Below, piece by piece: positions 1 to 11,435 of a stretch of DNA of 64,000 nt. The first letter of the stretch is position 1. Every line of letters begins with the position of its first letter. The DNA lies in contig NZ_JAAGPR010000008.1 in NCBI RefSeq assembly GCF_017104965.1, forward strand, positions 124,001 through 188,000, given 5' to 3'. The stretch is from Paraburkholderia sp. Ac-20340 (GTDB lineage Bacteria; Pseudomonadota; Gammaproteobacteria; Burkholderiales; Burkholderiaceae). Below the pieces are notes generated by a model. It did no database searches. It saw nothing but the letters and a program-made list of their open reading frames with translations, and had not been told where the DNA came from. The position numbers and the translations under genes are program-made.

Positions 1-1067
<1,067 letters not shown>

Positions 1068-1237
1068 TGCGTGATTCCTGGAAGATCGTAACGGGGCGGT
1101 CACAACGATCGCACCGTCCGGGAGCGCCTCGCACATGCGCGGGCTGCGCCCCGCCAATTCGGGGGTGGCAACGTTTTCAGAAGTTAAGCTCAGATGACTC
1201 GAACTTCTTCGAAAACGCCGCCAAAATGAGCGTTTGT

Positions 1238-1537
1238 TTACTCAATCACACGCGGGACAAGGTAAAGTCCGTCCTGTACCGCGGGGGCGGGGCGCTGGAA
1301 GGCCTCGCGATCCACGGTTTCGGTTACCGCGTCCTCGCGCAGTCGCAGCGCGACGTCTTCGATCTGTTCGATCGGATGCGCGAGCGGCGCAATACCCGTG
1401 GTGTCCACGGCCTGCATCTGCTCGACGAGCCCGAAGAAGTTATTCAGGCTTTCGAGCGTATTGCTGGCCTCGGCGTCGGCCAGTTCGAGGCGCGCGAGAT
1501 GCGCGATGCGCTTCACATCGGTCAGGGTCAGGGCCAT
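1238..1537 (-). CDS. gatC: Glutamyl-tRNA(Gln)/aspartyl-tRNA(Asn) amidotransferase subunit C
   Basis: Small GatCAB subunit that wraps around GatA and stabilises its contact with GatB. At 99 residues it has the normal family size. It begins [19 protein letters not shown], the usual GatC start, and includes the conserved LARLEL helix and the segment around [12 protein letters not shown]. The frame is open for about 50 codons upstream, but those residues are not GatC-like, so the ATG at 1537 is preferred. It is the first gene of gatCA(B) and is divergent from mreB. Confidence 0.95.
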   Translation of the reverse strand: MALTLTDVKRIAHLARLELADAEASNTLESLNNFFGLVEQMQAVDTTGIAPLAHPIEQIEDVALRLREDAVTETVDREAFQRPAPAVQDGLYLVPRVIE

Positions 1538-1678
1538 GCGGTCACCGGAAAAAAATTGAGACTGGAGCAGCGCGCAAAAAACGGTGCTGCAACAGCGATT
1601 TATCGCGCCGGATCCGGGGGCGGAAGAAAGCCTCGACGAGGTCAAAAACTGCCATTCGGATCCTGCAAAACAGGCAAA

Positions 1679-1709
1679 ATTATAAGGTATCATTACGCGT
1701 TCGACTCAA
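1679..1709 (-). promoter_or_regulatory. Candidate sigma-70 promoter for gatC
   Basis: On the minus strand a perfect TATAAT -10 hexamer (1679-1684) follows a TTGAGT -35-like hexamer (1704-1709) at a long 19-bp spacing. It would give a leader of about 135 nt. The 382-bp divergent gatC/mreB gap shows no other clear element; an mreB promoter should also lie here but could not be picked out. Confidence 0.4.
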
Positions 1710-1919
1710 ACCCGGACCGCCTTGCACCTGCCTTTCAACCCTGGTCGCAGCAATTTGCGCCCAGCAGGCGCGCAGCGGGGCCGCCTCCGGTAACCATTCC
1801 CGCAGTTTCAGGCTCCTCGCGGCGGCGCTTTCCGCCCGTCCTGAGGCTGTTATTTTTTCCGCTGCCGCCCGTGACCCGCTCGTCCCGTAGGTCGGCCACA
1901 AGCGAGACAGGATTTTTGA

Positions 1920-2963
<1,044 letters not shown>

Positions 2964-3193
2964 GCGCTGAGCTGCGGGTGCAGGCGGCGCGGTCGATGTC
3001 GATGCCAGCGCGCCTGCAATTGCCAGCGCAGGGTCGCCGGCAAATCCGCTACCATCGACGCGCAACGAACGTGAGAGGCGGCAGACATGCTGCCGCGCAG
3101 CACGGCGTCCCCGGGTTTCCGGCGTGACGCCGCCAATGCCTCGCACGTTTCACCGTTAGTTTCACCGAACCGCACACGCCCCCGGCGCCGACC

Positions 3194-4264
3194 ATGGAAT
3201 ACAGTCCGCCGCCTTTATTCAAGCAAGGCCCTTCGGCACTCGCACGGCTGCTCTTCTTTGTCGTGCTGTCGATCGCGCTGCTGATCTCCGACGCGCGCTT
3301 CAAGACTCTCGAAGTCGTGCGCGGCGTGCTCGGCGCTGGCCTCTATCCGCTGCAACGCGCCGCGCTCGTGCCGCGCGACCTCTTTATGGGCGCCGCCGAT
3401 CTGGCCGTCACCAGCGCCTCGCTGCGCCAGGACAACGCGCAGTTGCACGCGCGCAATCTCCAGCTTTCGCAGCAAGCCAATCAGGCCGCCTCGCTGGCCG
3501 CCGAAAACACGCATCTGCGCGCCCTGCTGCAACTTTCGCAGCGTATTGGCGCGCCTACGACGCCTGCTGAAATCCAGTACGACACGCGCGACCCCTTCAC
3601 CCAGAAAGTGGTGATCGGCGGCGGTTCGCAGCAGGGTGTGCAGGACGGCGCGCCCGTGCTCAGCGAAGACGGCGTGATCGGTCAGGTCACGCGCGTATTT
3701 CCGATGCAGTCCGAAGTGACGCTCGTGACCGACAAGGACCAGGCCGTGCCGGTCGAAGTCGTGCGCACGGGCCTGCGCAGCGTGATTTACGGCACCGCCA
3801 AGGGCGATCTGCTCGATCTGCGCTTCGTGCCGATCAGCGCCGACCTGCAAAACGGCGACGAACTCGTGACCAGCGGCCTGGACGGCGTCTATCCGCAAGG
3901 TCTGCCGGTGGCGAAGGTCATTCGCGTCGATAAACAGGCCGATACGGCGTTCGCGCGCGTGGTCTGCGCGCCGCTCGCCGCCGTGCGCGGTGCGCGCCAG
4001 GTGCTGGTGCTGCATTTCGTGCGCCAGGTGCCGCCGAATCCGGTCGAAGCCGCCGAGGCCGCATCGGCAGCCGCCGCCGCCGAAGCCAAGGAAGCGAAGA
4101 AGAAGGCCGCGAAGGACAAGAAGGCCGACGACAAGTCGAAGGGCGCCTCGGCGCCCGCCGCCGCCAAGCCTGCAGCAAATGTTACGCAACCTGTGACGCC
4201 ACCCGCTACGCAAGCCACGACGCAACCCGCACCGGCCAAACCCGCCGCGCAAGGGGGCCACTGA
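3194..4264 (+). CDS. mreC: Rod shape-determining protein MreC
   Basis: Inner-membrane protein with a periplasmic domain that activates PBP2 in the Rod complex. A short cytoplasmic N-terminus is followed by one transmembrane helix (about residues 16-36, ARLLFFVVLSIALLISDA). Next come a coiled coil (about 75-120) and the two-lobed beta-rich MreC domain ending near residue 270. The last 80 or so residues are a low-complexity Ala/Lys/Pro tail, which makes the protein (356 aa) longer than minimal family members. Its stop codon overlaps the mreD start (ATGA at 4262-4266), indicating translational coupling. Confidence 0.96.
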   Translation: MEYSPPPLFKQGPSALARLLFFVVLSIALLISDARFKTLEVVRGVLGAGLYPLQRAALVPRDLFMGAADLAVTSASLRQDNAQLHARNLQLSQQANQAASLAAENTHLRALLQLSQRIGAPTTPAEIQYDTRDPFTQKVVIGGGSQQGVQDGAPVLSEDGVIGQVTRVFPMQSEVTLVTDKDQAVPVEVVRTGLRSVIYGTAKGDLLDLRFVPISADLQNGDELVTSGLDGVYPQGLPVAKVIRVDKQADTAFARVVCAPLAAVRGARQVLVLHFVRQVPPNPVEAAEAASAAAAAEAKEAKKKAAKDKKADDKSKGASAPAAAKPAANVTQPVTPPATQATTQPAPAKPAAQGGH

Positions 4265-4776
4265 TGGCGCGTCCGCAATACATTCTCCAGCCGGTCAACC
4301 CGTACTTCATCGCGTTCAGTCTCGCGGCGGCGTTCCTGTTGAACCTGCTGCCGTGGGGCAAACTGCCGGGCGTGCCGGATTTCGTCGCGCTCGTGCTGCT
4401 GTTCTGGAACGTTCATCAGCCGCGCAAGGTGGGCATGGGCATCGCGTTCTGCCTCGGCCTGCTGATGGACGTGCATAACGCCAACCTGCTCGGCGAACAC
4501 GCGCTCGCCTACACGCTGCTGTCGTTCGGCGCGATCACGATTCACCGCCGCGTGCTGTGGATGTCGATCGGCGTGCAGATGTTCGCCGTCACGCCCCTGC
4601 TCGTGGGCGCGCAGGTCGTGCCGTTCGTGATCCGCCTGTTGATGGGCGCATCCTTCCCCGGTTGGGGCTATCTGATCAGCGGCTTCGTCGAAGCCGTGCT
4701 GTGGCCGGTCACCAGCCTGTTGCTGCTGCTGCCGCAGCGCCGCCCCGTCGATCCCGACGATACGCGGCCCATCTGA
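4264..4776 (+). CDS. mreD: Rod shape-determining protein MreD
   Basis: Small polytopic inner-membrane protein of the Rod complex that works with MreC. It has 170 residues and about five hydrophobic segments, for example YFIAFSLAAAFLLNLLPW and FVALVLLFWNVHQP. Family features include the LGLLMDVHNANLLGEHALAYTLLSF stretch, split here as LGLLMDVHNA then NLLGEHALAY. The start overlaps the mreC stop by one base. A 104-bp gap separates it from mrdA. Confidence 0.95.
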   Translation: MARPQYILQPVNPYFIAFSLAAAFLLNLLPWGKLPGVPDFVALVLLFWNVHQPRKVGMGIAFCLGLLMDVHNANLLGEHALAYTLLSFGAITIHRRVLWMSIGVQMFAVTPLLVGAQVVPFVIRLLMGASFPGWGYLISGFVEAVLWPVTSLLLLLPQRRPVDPDDTRPI

Positions 4777-4880
4777 GCGGCCTCGCGCCGCTCACCGTTG
4801 AAAGTCGCAACCGATGACCACCTCTTCCTACCGGCCCGCCGCAGCGCTCGCGCGAGGCGCGGGCTTCGGCGTATGAGCGC

Positions 4881-7313
4881 ATGACCGAATTCAAGGACAC
4901 CCAGCAGCAGCTCACGAAGTACCGCCTGCGCGTCGCGGCGGCGGGACTGTTCGTGTTCGTCTGCTTCGGGCTGATCGCGTTCCGTTTCCTCTATCTGCAG
5001 GTCTGGAACCACAGCAAATACTCGCTGCAGGCCGACGAAAACCGCATTTCCGTCGCGCCCATCGTGCCGAACCGCGGCATCATCACGGACCGCAACGGCG
5101 TCGTGCTGGCGAAGAACTATTCCGCCTACACGCTGGAAATCACGCCCTCGAAGCTCACCGATACGCTCGACAACACGATCGACCAGCTCTCGACCGTGAT
5201 CCCGATCGATGCGCGCGACCGTCGCCGCTTCAAGAAGCTGCTCGAAGACTCCAAGAACTTCGAAAGCCTGCCGATCCGCACGCGCCTGACCGACGACGAA
5301 GTCGCCCGCTTCACCGCCCAGCGCTTCCGTTTCCCGGGCGTGGAAGTGCGCGCGCGTCTGTTCCGCCAGTACCCGCTCGGCACCACGGCTGCGCACGTGA
5401 TCGGCTATATCGGCCGCATTTCGCAGCGCGACCAGGAACGTATCGACGATCTCTCGGACAAGAACGACAGCGATCCCGAGCACTACGATCCGCGTCTGGA
5501 CGCGAACAACTACAACGGCACCGACTACATCGGCAAGATCGGCGTCGAGCAGAGCTACGAAACCGAACTGCACGGCCTGACCGGCTTCGAGGAAGTGGAA
5601 GTGACGGCGGGCGGGCGCCCGGTGCGCACGCTCTCGCGCACGCAGGCCACGCCGGGCAACAACCTCGTGCTGTCGATCGACATCGGTTTGCAGCAGGTGG
5701 CGGAGCAGGCTTTTGCGGGCAAGCGCGGCGCGCTGGTGGCCATCGAGCCGTCGACGGGCGACATTCTGGCCTTCGTCTCCGCGCCCAGTTTCGATCCGAA
5801 CTCGTTCGTGGACGGCATCGACCAGCAGACCTGGGACGAGCTCAACAACTCGCCCGATCACCCGCTGCTGAACCGTCCGTTGCACGGCACCTATCCGCCG
5901 GGCTCGACCTACAAGCCGTTCATGGCGCTGGCCGCGCTCACGCTGCACAAGCGCACGCCGCAGTGGGGCTTTTCGGACCCCGGCTATTACATGTTCGGCG
6001 GCCACCGCTTCAATAACGACGTGCGTTCGGGTCAGGGCTGGGTCGACATGAACCGCGCGATCATGGTGTCGAACGACACCTACTTCTTCATGCTCGCGCA
6101 CGACCTGGGCGTGGACGCCATCGCCAACTTCATGAAGCCGCTGGGCTTCGGCCAGTTGACCGGCATCGACATTTCGGGCGAAGCGCGCGGCATCCTGCCC
6201 TCGACGGAATGGAAGCGGAAAGCCTACAAGAAGCCCGAGCAGCAGAAGTGGTACGAAGGCGAAACGATCAGTCTGGGCATCGGCCAGGGCTACAACTCGT
6301 TCACGATCCTGCAGCTCGCGCACGCCACGGCCACGCTCGCCGATAACGGCATCCTGATGAAGCCTCACCTCGTGAAGGAAATCGAAAATCCGATCACGAA
6401 GGAAGAGCATCTGACCGTGCCGAGCGAAAGCGGGCGTCTGGATGTGAAGCAGTCCGATATCGATGTCGTGAAGCGCGGCATGGAAAACGTGACGATGAAT
6501 CCGTCGGGCACGGCGTACAAGCTGTTCCAGACCGCGCCGTACACGTCGGCGGGCAAGACCGGTACGGCGCAGGTGTATTCGCTGCAGGGCGCGAAGTATC
6601 AGGCGCATGCGGTGGCCGAACATCTGCGCGACCACGCGCTCTTCACGGCGTTCGCCCCGGTCGACAAGCCGCAGATCGCGCTGGCGCTGATCGTCGAAAA
6701 CGGCGGCTGGGGTGCGCAGTCCGCTGGCCCGATCGCGCGCCGCGTGCTCGACTACTGGCTCGTCGATCGGCTGAAGCCGGGCGCCGAACAGGCTGCCGTC
6801 GCGGCCGCGGCATCGGCGACGCAGGACGCGTCCGCGCCGGTGATCGGTCTGCCGCCGCAAGGGGCTTCGGCGCCTGCGGCAGTGTCCGGTGCATCGGCAG
6901 CATCGGCGGCATCGGGCGTGCCTGCTGCGACCGTGCAGCCGATGGTGCGCATCGCGGCCGGCTTCACGCCGCTGCCGATTCCCGGCGCGGCGTCCGCGGC
7001 CGAAGCCGCTTCGGCGGCTTCCGCCGCACAGGCTGCATCGGGTGCGAACGCGGCATCGAATACCGCACCGAATGCGGCGTCGAACGCCGCAGCCGGCGCT
7101 CAATCCGCCAGCAAAAATGCCGCGTCCGCAGATTCCGCCGACGCAGCGACCAGCAACACGGACGACGACGCCCCGGCCCAGCGCCCCGCCGCCGCGTCCT
7201 TGCCGCGCCATTTCGGCCCCGGCCCGCATCGTCCGCGCCGCCCGGCTCATGCGCCCGCGGCCGCCACGCTCGCGCCGCCGCCCAAGCCCGCCACGGGCGG
7301 CATCGACGAGTAA
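4881..7313 (+). CDS. mrdA: Penicillin-binding protein 2 (peptidoglycan transpeptidase MrdA) with long Ala-rich tail
   Basis: Monofunctional class B PBP that cross-links peptidoglycan during elongation, partnered with RodA. The N-terminal transmembrane helix is at about residues 18-40 and is followed by the pedestal/dimerisation domain. The transpeptidase domain carries the nucleophile motif STYK (Ser342), SND (Ser397) and KTGTA (Lys559). At 810 residues it is about 150 longer than typical PBP2: from about residue 640 there is a low-complexity Ala/Ser tail ending in Pro/His-rich sequence, presumably periplasmic. It lies 9 bp before rodA. The tail is read without interruption and does not look like a frameshift. 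Confidence 0.96.
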   Translation: MTEFKDTQQQLTKYRLRVAAAGLFVFVCFGLIAFRFLYLQVWNHSKYSLQADENRISVAPIVPNRGIITDRNGVVLAKNYSAYTLEITPSKLTDTLDNTIDQLSTVIPIDARDRRRFKKLLEDSKNFESLPIRTRLTDDEVARFTAQRFRFPGVEVRARLFRQYPLGTTAAHVIGYIGRISQRDQERIDDLSDKNDSDPEHYDPRLDANNYNGTDYIGKIGVEQSYETELHGLTGFEEVEVTAGGRPVRTLSRTQATPGNNLVLSIDIGLQQVAEQAFAGKRGALVAIEPSTGDILAFVSAPSFDPNSFVDGIDQQTWDELNNSPDHPLLNRPLHGTYPPGSTYKPFMALAALTLHKRTPQWGFSDPGYYMFGGHRFNNDVRSGQGWVDMNRAIMVSNDTYFFMLAHDLGVDAIANFMKPLGFGQLTGIDISGEARGILPSTEWKRKAYKKPEQQKWYEGETISLGIGQGYNSFTILQLAHATATLADNGILMKPHLVKEIENPITKEEHLTVPSESGRLDVKQSDIDVVKRGMENVTMNPSGTAYKLFQTAPYTSAGKTGTAQVYSLQGAKYQAHAVAEHLRDHALFTAFAPVDKPQIALALIVENGGWGAQSAGPIARRVLDYWLVDRLKPGAEQAAVAAAASATQDASAPVIGLPPQGASAPAAVSGASAASAASGVPAATVQPMVRIAAGFTPLPIPGAASAAEAASAASAAQAASGANAASNTAPNAASNAAAGAQSASKNAASADSADAATSNTDDDAPAQRPAAASLPRHFGPGPHRPRRPAHAPAAATLAPPPKPATGGIDE

Positions 7314-7322
7314 GGAGTTCCC

Positions 7323-8489
7323 ATGCCTCTTCTCCAGTTCGACAAGATCGACAAACGCGCCGTGCTCGACACGCTGCGCAAGATGTTCCTCGGCTTCGAC
7401 CGCCCGCTCGCGCTCACCGTGTTCCTGCTGCTGTGCGTGGGCATCGTCACGCTCTACAGCGCGAGTCTGGACGTGCCTGGCCGCGTCGAAGACCAGTTGC
7501 GCAACATCATGCTGACCTTCGTGCTGATGTGGGGCCTCGCCAATGTGCCGCCCAATACGCTGATGCGCTTCGCGGTGCCGATCTACACCTTCGGCATCGC
7601 CTTGCTGATCGCGGTGGCGGCGTTCGGCCTCACGCGCAAGGGCGCGAAACGCTGGATCAACGTGGGTGTGGTGATCCAGCCGTCGGAAATCCTGAAGATC
7701 GCCACGCCGCTGATGCTCGCGTGGTACTACCAGCGCCGCGAAGGCGTGATGCGCTGGTACGACTTCCTCGTGGGCTTCATCATCCTGCTCGTGCCGGTTG
7801 GCCTGATCGCCAAGCAGCCGGACCTGGGCACCGCCGTGCTGGTGTTCGCCTCGGGCTTCTTCGTGATCTATTTCGCGGGGCTGTCGTTCAAGCTGATCGT
7901 GCCGGTGCTGATCGCGGGCATCATCGCGGTGGCGTCGATCGCCGCGTTCCAGGACAAGATCTGCCAGCCGCAGGTGAACTGGCCGCTCATGCACGACTAC
8001 CAGAAGCACCGTATCTGCACGCTGCTCGATCCCACGTCCGATCCGCTCGGCAAGGGTTTCCACACGATTCAGGCGGTGATTGCGATCGGCTCGGGCGGCC
8101 CGCTCGGCAAGGGCTGGCTCAAGGGCACGCAGTCGCACCTGGAGTTCATCCCCGAAAAGCACACCGACTTCATCTTCGCGGTGTTTTCCGAGGAATTCGG
8201 CATGGCGGGCGGCATCGTGCTGCTCACGCTCTATATGTGTCTGATCGCGCGCGGGCTCTATATCGCGGCCAATGGCGCGACGCTCTTTGGCCGATTACTG
8301 GCCGGCTCGCTGACGATGGCGTTCTTCACCTACGCGTTCGTGAATATCGGCATGGTGAGCGGGATTCTGCCCGTGGTGGGCGTGCCGCTGCCGTTCATGA
8401 GTTACGGCGGCACTGCGCTCACGACGCTCGGTATCGCCATCGGGCTGATCATGAGTGTCGGGCGGCAGAAGCGGCTGATGCAGAGCTGA
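7323..8489 (+). CDS. rodA: Rod shape-determining SEDS glycosyltransferase RodA (MrdB)
   Basis: Polytopic SEDS-family peptidoglycan polymerase that uses lipid II and acts with PBP2. It has 388 residues and about ten transmembrane segments. Conserved features include the TLYSAS segment in the first helix region, KRWINVGVVIQPSEILKIA, QPDLGTAVLV, and the C-terminal PFMSYGGTALTTLGIAIGLIM. A few extra residues precede the first helix. It is the last gene of the mre-mrd cluster and is followed by a strong stem-loop at 8546-8569. Confidence 0.97.
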   Translation: MPLLQFDKIDKRAVLDTLRKMFLGFDRPLALTVFLLLCVGIVTLYSASLDVPGRVEDQLRNIMLTFVLMWGLANVPPNTLMRFAVPIYTFGIALLIAVAAFGLTRKGAKRWINVGVVIQPSEILKIATPLMLAWYYQRREGVMRWYDFLVGFIILLVPVGLIAKQPDLGTAVLVFASGFFVIYFAGLSFKLIVPVLIAGIIAVASIAAFQDKICQPQVNWPLMHDYQKHRICTLLDPTSDPLGKGFHTIQAVIAIGSGGPLGKGWLKGTQSHLEFIPEKHTDFIFAVFSEEFGMAGGIVLLTLYMCLIARGLYIAANGATLFGRLLAGSLTMAFFTYAFVNIGMVSGILPVVGVPLPFMSYGGTALTTLGIAIGLIMSVGRQKRLMQS

Positions 8490-8541
8490 CGGCCTGCACG
8501 CTTTGCGCCTGGATTCGCGCCTGGATTTGCGCCTGGAAAAC

Positions 8542-8578
8542 AAAAACGCGCCGGTTTCGACCGGCGCGTTTGCGTTTG
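8542..8578. terminator. Bidirectional Rho-independent terminator between rodA and the Sel1-repeat gene
   Basis: A 10-bp perfect GC-rich stem (8546-8555 with 8560-8569) has a TTCG loop. T-rich sequence follows on the plus strand (TTGCGTTT) and a better T run on the minus strand (five A at 8542-8546 on the plus strand). It can stop both rodA and the convergent Sel1 gene. Just upstream (8504-8537) an 11-12-bp unit containing GCGCCTGGAT is repeated three times. Confidence 0.85.
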
Positions 8579-8588
8579 GGGACGCGCA

Positions 8589-9305
8589 TTATTGCGACTG
8601 CGCCGGCGCGGCCTTCTGCAGTTGCGCGCTCAACTGCTGAAACTTCAGGCGCGCCACCGGATCGCCCTGCGCCGCCGCCGCCGCGTAGTAAGCCCGCGCG
8701 ACGTTGAGGTTCTTCGGCACGCCATCGCCGCCGCGCTCGTAGAACGAGCCGGTCACGTATTGCGCGGTCATGTCGCCGCCCTCGGCGGCCTTCTTGTACC
8801 AGTAGAACGCCTGCTTGTTGTCGCGCCCGGTGCCGCGTCCGTCGAGGAACTGGTTCGCGAGCGCGAGTTCCGCCTGCACGTGGCCCTGCTTCGCGGCCCT
8901 GAGGAACCACTGGTGCGCTTCGACCGGATTGCGATCGACGAAGTCGCCATCGTCGTACATCTTGCCGTACACGTATTGCGCGTGGGACATGTTGGCGTCC
9001 GCCGCCTTGCGCAGCCATTTGCGGCCTTCGCTCACGTCCGCCGCGCCGCCTTCGCCGTTGAGCAGCATCATCGCGTAGTTGAATTCGGCGAGCCGATTGC
9101 CGTGCGCCGCCGCGCCCTGGAATTCGGTGCGGGCGACCGCGAGATTGCCGGCGTTGTAATCGGCGACGGCGCTGGCCGTCTGCGGATCGGATTCCGCGCT
9201 CACCGAAGGCTGGCCGCCCGTGCCCGCCGCGCAGGCGACGGCGCTCGCGCCCGAAAAGGCCAACGCAAACGCCCAGTGGCGTACCGCTGCAGAACTACGC
9301 TTCAT
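8589..9305 (-). CDS. Secreted Sel1-repeat (TPR-like) protein
   Basis: The 238-residue product begins MKRSSAAVRHWAFALAFSGA with a signal peptide (likely cleavage after ACAAG near residue 28), so it is probably periplasmic. The mature part is a set of Sel1-like repeats. Examples are the stretches around GNRLAEFNYAMMLLNGEGGA, MSHAQYVYGKMYDDGDFV, VQAELALANQFLDGRG and MTAQYVTGSFYERGGDG. Such repeats mediate protein-protein contacts; no enzymatic motif is seen. The ATG at 9305 overlaps the stop of the upstream aldolase gene (ATGA), so the two are translationally coupled. The specific role is unknown. Confidence 0.85.
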   Translation of the reverse strand: MKRSSAAVRHWAFALAFSGASAVACAAGTGGQPSVSAESDPQTASAVADYNAGNLAVARTEFQGAAAHGNRLAEFNYAMMLLNGEGGAADVSEGRKWLRKAADANMSHAQYVYGKMYDDGDFVDRNPVEAHQWFLRAAKQGHVQAELALANQFLDGRGTGRDNKQAFYWYKKAAEGGDMTAQYVTGSFYERGGDGVPKNLNVARAYYAAAAAQGDPVARLKFQQLSAQLQKAAPAQSQ

Positions 9306-10084
9306 GCGCGCGCCTCCTGCAGTGCCTGACGCGTCGCGCGCACGAGCCACATCACATCGGCGGCAAGCGCAATGAAGCTAAAGCCCATTTCGCGATACTG
9401 CTTCGCCTGCGCCGCGTCCATCGCGAAGATGCCCGACGCCACGCCCGCCGCACGCGCCGCCGCCGCGATGCGCACCATTGCCGCCGCGACATCGGGATGC
9501 TTCGAATCGCCCAGATGACCGAGGCTCGCGGCCAGATCCGCCGGACCGACGAACAGGCAATCGACGCCCGGCACCGCAGCGATCTGCTCGACGTTGGCCA
9601 GCGCCTGCGCCGACTCGATCTGCACGATCGAGGCGATCTGCGCATTGGCGCCGTGCAGATAGTCGCGCCGCATGCCGTAGGCCGCCGCGCGCACCGCGCC
9701 CGCGACGCCACGCTGGCCGTCCGGGGTATTGGCATCGGGATATTGGGTGGTGCTGACCGCCTGCCGCGCCTCCTCGGCCGAACCGATATTGGGGAACATC
9801 ACCGTGCGCACGCCGGCATCGAGCACGTGCTTGACGAGCCAGGGCTCGTTGGCCGCCACGCGCACGACCGGCTCGGTCGGCATATGCGCGGCCGCGATGG
9901 CACGCAGTTGCGCGATGGTGTCGCCGCTGTCGTTGGGCGTGTGCTCCATGTCGATCAGCAGCCAGTCGAAGCCGGCATGCGCCAGCGCCTCGGCAGCCGT
10001 TTCGCTGCCCATCGACAGCCAGAGGCCGAACAGCGGTTCCGCCTGCTTGAGGCGTTCCTTGAGGGGATTGGTGAAGGTGCTCAT
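9302..10084 (-). CDS. HpcH/HpaI-family class II aldolase (2-keto-3-deoxy-acid aldolase type)
   Basis: Metal-dependent aldolase family covering 4-hydroxy-2-oxoheptanedioate aldolase (HpaI) and 2-dehydro-3-deoxyglucarate aldolase (GarL). It has 260 residues, the usual size. Family motifs are FGLWLSMGSETAAEALA, the metal/substrate region LLIDMEHTPND, MFPNIGSAEEARQAV, YGMRRDYLHGAN, the metal-ligand segment VQIESAQAL, and CLFVGPADLAASLG. No homoprotocatechuate or glucarate genes are adjacent, so the substrate cannot be assigned. The downstream Sel1-repeat gene overlaps its stop codon. Confidence 0.9.
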   Translation of the reverse strand: MSTFTNPLKERLKQAEPLFGLWLSMGSETAAEALAHAGFDWLLIDMEHTPNDSGDTIAQLRAIAAAHMPTEPVVRVAANEPWLVKHVLDAGVRTVMFPNIGSAEEARQAVSTTQYPDANTPDGQRGVAGAVRAAAYGMRRDYLHGANAQIASIVQIESAQALANVEQIAAVPGVDCLFVGPADLAASLGHLGDSKHPDVAAAMVRIAAAARAAGVASGIFAMDAAQAKQYREMGFSFIALAADVMWLVRATRQALQEARA

Positions 10085-10248
10085 CGCCGTGCTCCCGGCG
10101 AGGCTGCGGGAACCGTGCGTCCCGCGCGGGCCACCCGGCCCGGCAACGCCACGGCCGGCATGTCTCGCTTCGCTATGTGGTTATGTGAGCGGCGACGCCA
10201 GTGCCCGACGCCGCCTTGCGAAAGCGATCATACCGCGCCAAAAGTACG

Positions 10249-10277
10249 CAGGCCGGGTGGAAAACCCGGCCTTGCGC
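10249..10277. other. GC-rich stem-loop downstream of queD
   Basis: An inverted repeat with a 9-bp arm (AGGCCGGGT and ACCCGGCCT) around a GGAAA loop lies about 55 bp beyond the queD stop. The T run expected of an intrinsic terminator is missing on both strands, so it is at best a weak terminator or an mRNA-end stabiliser. Confidence 0.4.
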
Positions 10278-10328
10278 GGCGCTTCAAGTGCGTAACTACG
10301 CTGGCATTGCAGGCGCAATGCACGGCCG

Positions 10329-10799
10329 TCAGTCGCGGATGACTTCGGCCCAGCAGTTCGGCGTTTCGTACAGGCGCACCTTATGCAGCTGCAGATTCAC
10401 GCCGTAGTGCGCGTCGTAGACGCTCGCGAGGATTTCGAACGCGATGGCCGCGAGGTTTTCCACGGTCGGGATACGGTCGATCACGACGGTCTTGTGGCCC
10501 GGCAGCGTTTCGAGGAAACCGCGCACCTGCGTGTCGCCTTCGAAGACGAGGAACGCGTGGTCCCACAGATCGACGAGATGCTGGTTCGCGAGCGCCTTCA
10601 CATCGGCGAAATCCATCACCATGCCGCGGTCGGGCGCGCCTTCCGTTTCGACGGTGTCGCCTTGCAGCGTGATTTCGAGCACATAGCGATGGCCGTGCAG
10701 ATTCCTGCACTGGCTGCGGTGGTCGGGAATGCGGTGGCCCGCATCGAATTCGAGTTTTCGGGTGATCGTCAGCACGGCTGCTTCAACGGAAAAAGGCAA
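10329..10799 (-). CDS. queD: 6-carboxy-5,6,7,8-tetrahydropterin synthase (QueD)
   Basis: Second step of 7-deazaguanine synthesis: converts 7,8-dihydroneopterin triphosphate to 6-carboxytetrahydropterin. It has 156 residues. The zinc ligands His22, His35 and His37 are visible (FDAGHRIP and NLHGHRY), with the catalytic Cys31 in SQCRNLHGH. The conserved MVMDFADVK segment and the VRLYETPNCWAEV C-terminus are also present. It begins 3 bp after the queE stop, so queE-queD form an operon, with queC further upstream on the same strand. Confidence 0.95.
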   Translation of the reverse strand: MPFSVEAAVLTITRKLEFDAGHRIPDHRSQCRNLHGHRYVLEITLQGDTVETEGAPDRGMVMDFADVKALANQHLVDLWDHAFLVFEGDTQVRGFLETLPGHKTVVIDRIPTVENLAAIAFEILASVYDAHYGVNLQLHKVRLYETPNCWAEVIRD

Positions 10800-10802
10800 A
10801 AT

Positions 10803-11435
10803 TCAGGGAATATTCAGGTACTTGTGAGTCTGCATCGACAGGCGCCACTGCGGATGTCGCTTGCACCAGTCGATCGCGAGCTTGGTGTTCAGGTCGCGCG
10901 AGGGACCGTCCATCGGCTGGACCAGGAAGTACTCGAAGTCGAGCTTCGCGTAATCGGCCAGACGCTGGTTGTCCTGCGGCACCACGACCTTCAGTTCGTT
11001 GCCCTTCGTGACCACGAGCGGCGCGTCGGCCTTCGGGCTCACGCAGATCCAGTCGATGGTTTCGAGCACCGGCAGCGAACCGTTGGTTTCGATGGCGATC
11101 TCGAAGCCCGCCGCGTGCAGCGCATCGACGAAAGGCTGATCGATCTGCAGCATCGGCTCGCCGCCCGTGCAGACCACGAAGCGGTTGTTCTCGCCTTCCG
11201 GCCACAGCGACGCGATCTTCGCGACCAGTTCCTCGGGCGTGCGGAATTTGCCGCCGTTCTCGCCATCGGTGCCGACGAAATCGGTGTCGCAGAAACGGCA
11301 CTGCGCGCTCTCGCGGTCTTCCTCGCGGCCCGACCACAGATTGCAGCCGGCGAACCGGCAGAACACGGCCGGACGCCCGGCGTTCGCGCCTTCGCCCTGC
11401 AACGTGTAGAAGATTTCCTTTACCGCGTAAGTCAT
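10803..11435 (-). CDS. queE: 7-carboxy-7-deazaguanine synthase (radical SAM, QueE)
   Basis: Radical-SAM enzyme that makes 7-carboxy-7-deazaguanine from QueD product. It has 210 residues. The [4Fe-4S] cysteines are Cys31, Cys46 and Cys49, giving CX14CX2C instead of the canonical CX3CX2C; this expanded loop is the form known from the structurally characterised Burkholderia multivorans QueE. GEGANAGRPAVF and TGGEPML are the glycine-rich SAM and substrate segments. queD follows after 3 bp. A 269-bp gap with no recognised element separates it from queC. Confidence 0.96.
   Translation of the reverse strand: MTYAVKEIFYTLQGEGANAGRPAVFCRFAGCNLWSGREEDRESAQCRFCDTDFVGTDGENGGKFRTPEELVAKIASLWPEGENNRFVVCTGGEPMLQIDQPFVDALHAAGFEIAIETNGSLPVLETIDWICVSPKADAPLVVTKGNELKVVVPQDNQRLADYAKLDFEYFLVQPMDGPSRDLNTKLAIDWCKRHPQWRLSMQTHKYLNIP

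Noticed and set aside
4668..8162. Open frame of 1164 codons opposite mrdA-rodA
   Set aside because: Arg/Ala/His-rich shadow of two well-supported genes with strong family motifs; typical of GC-rich codon bias.
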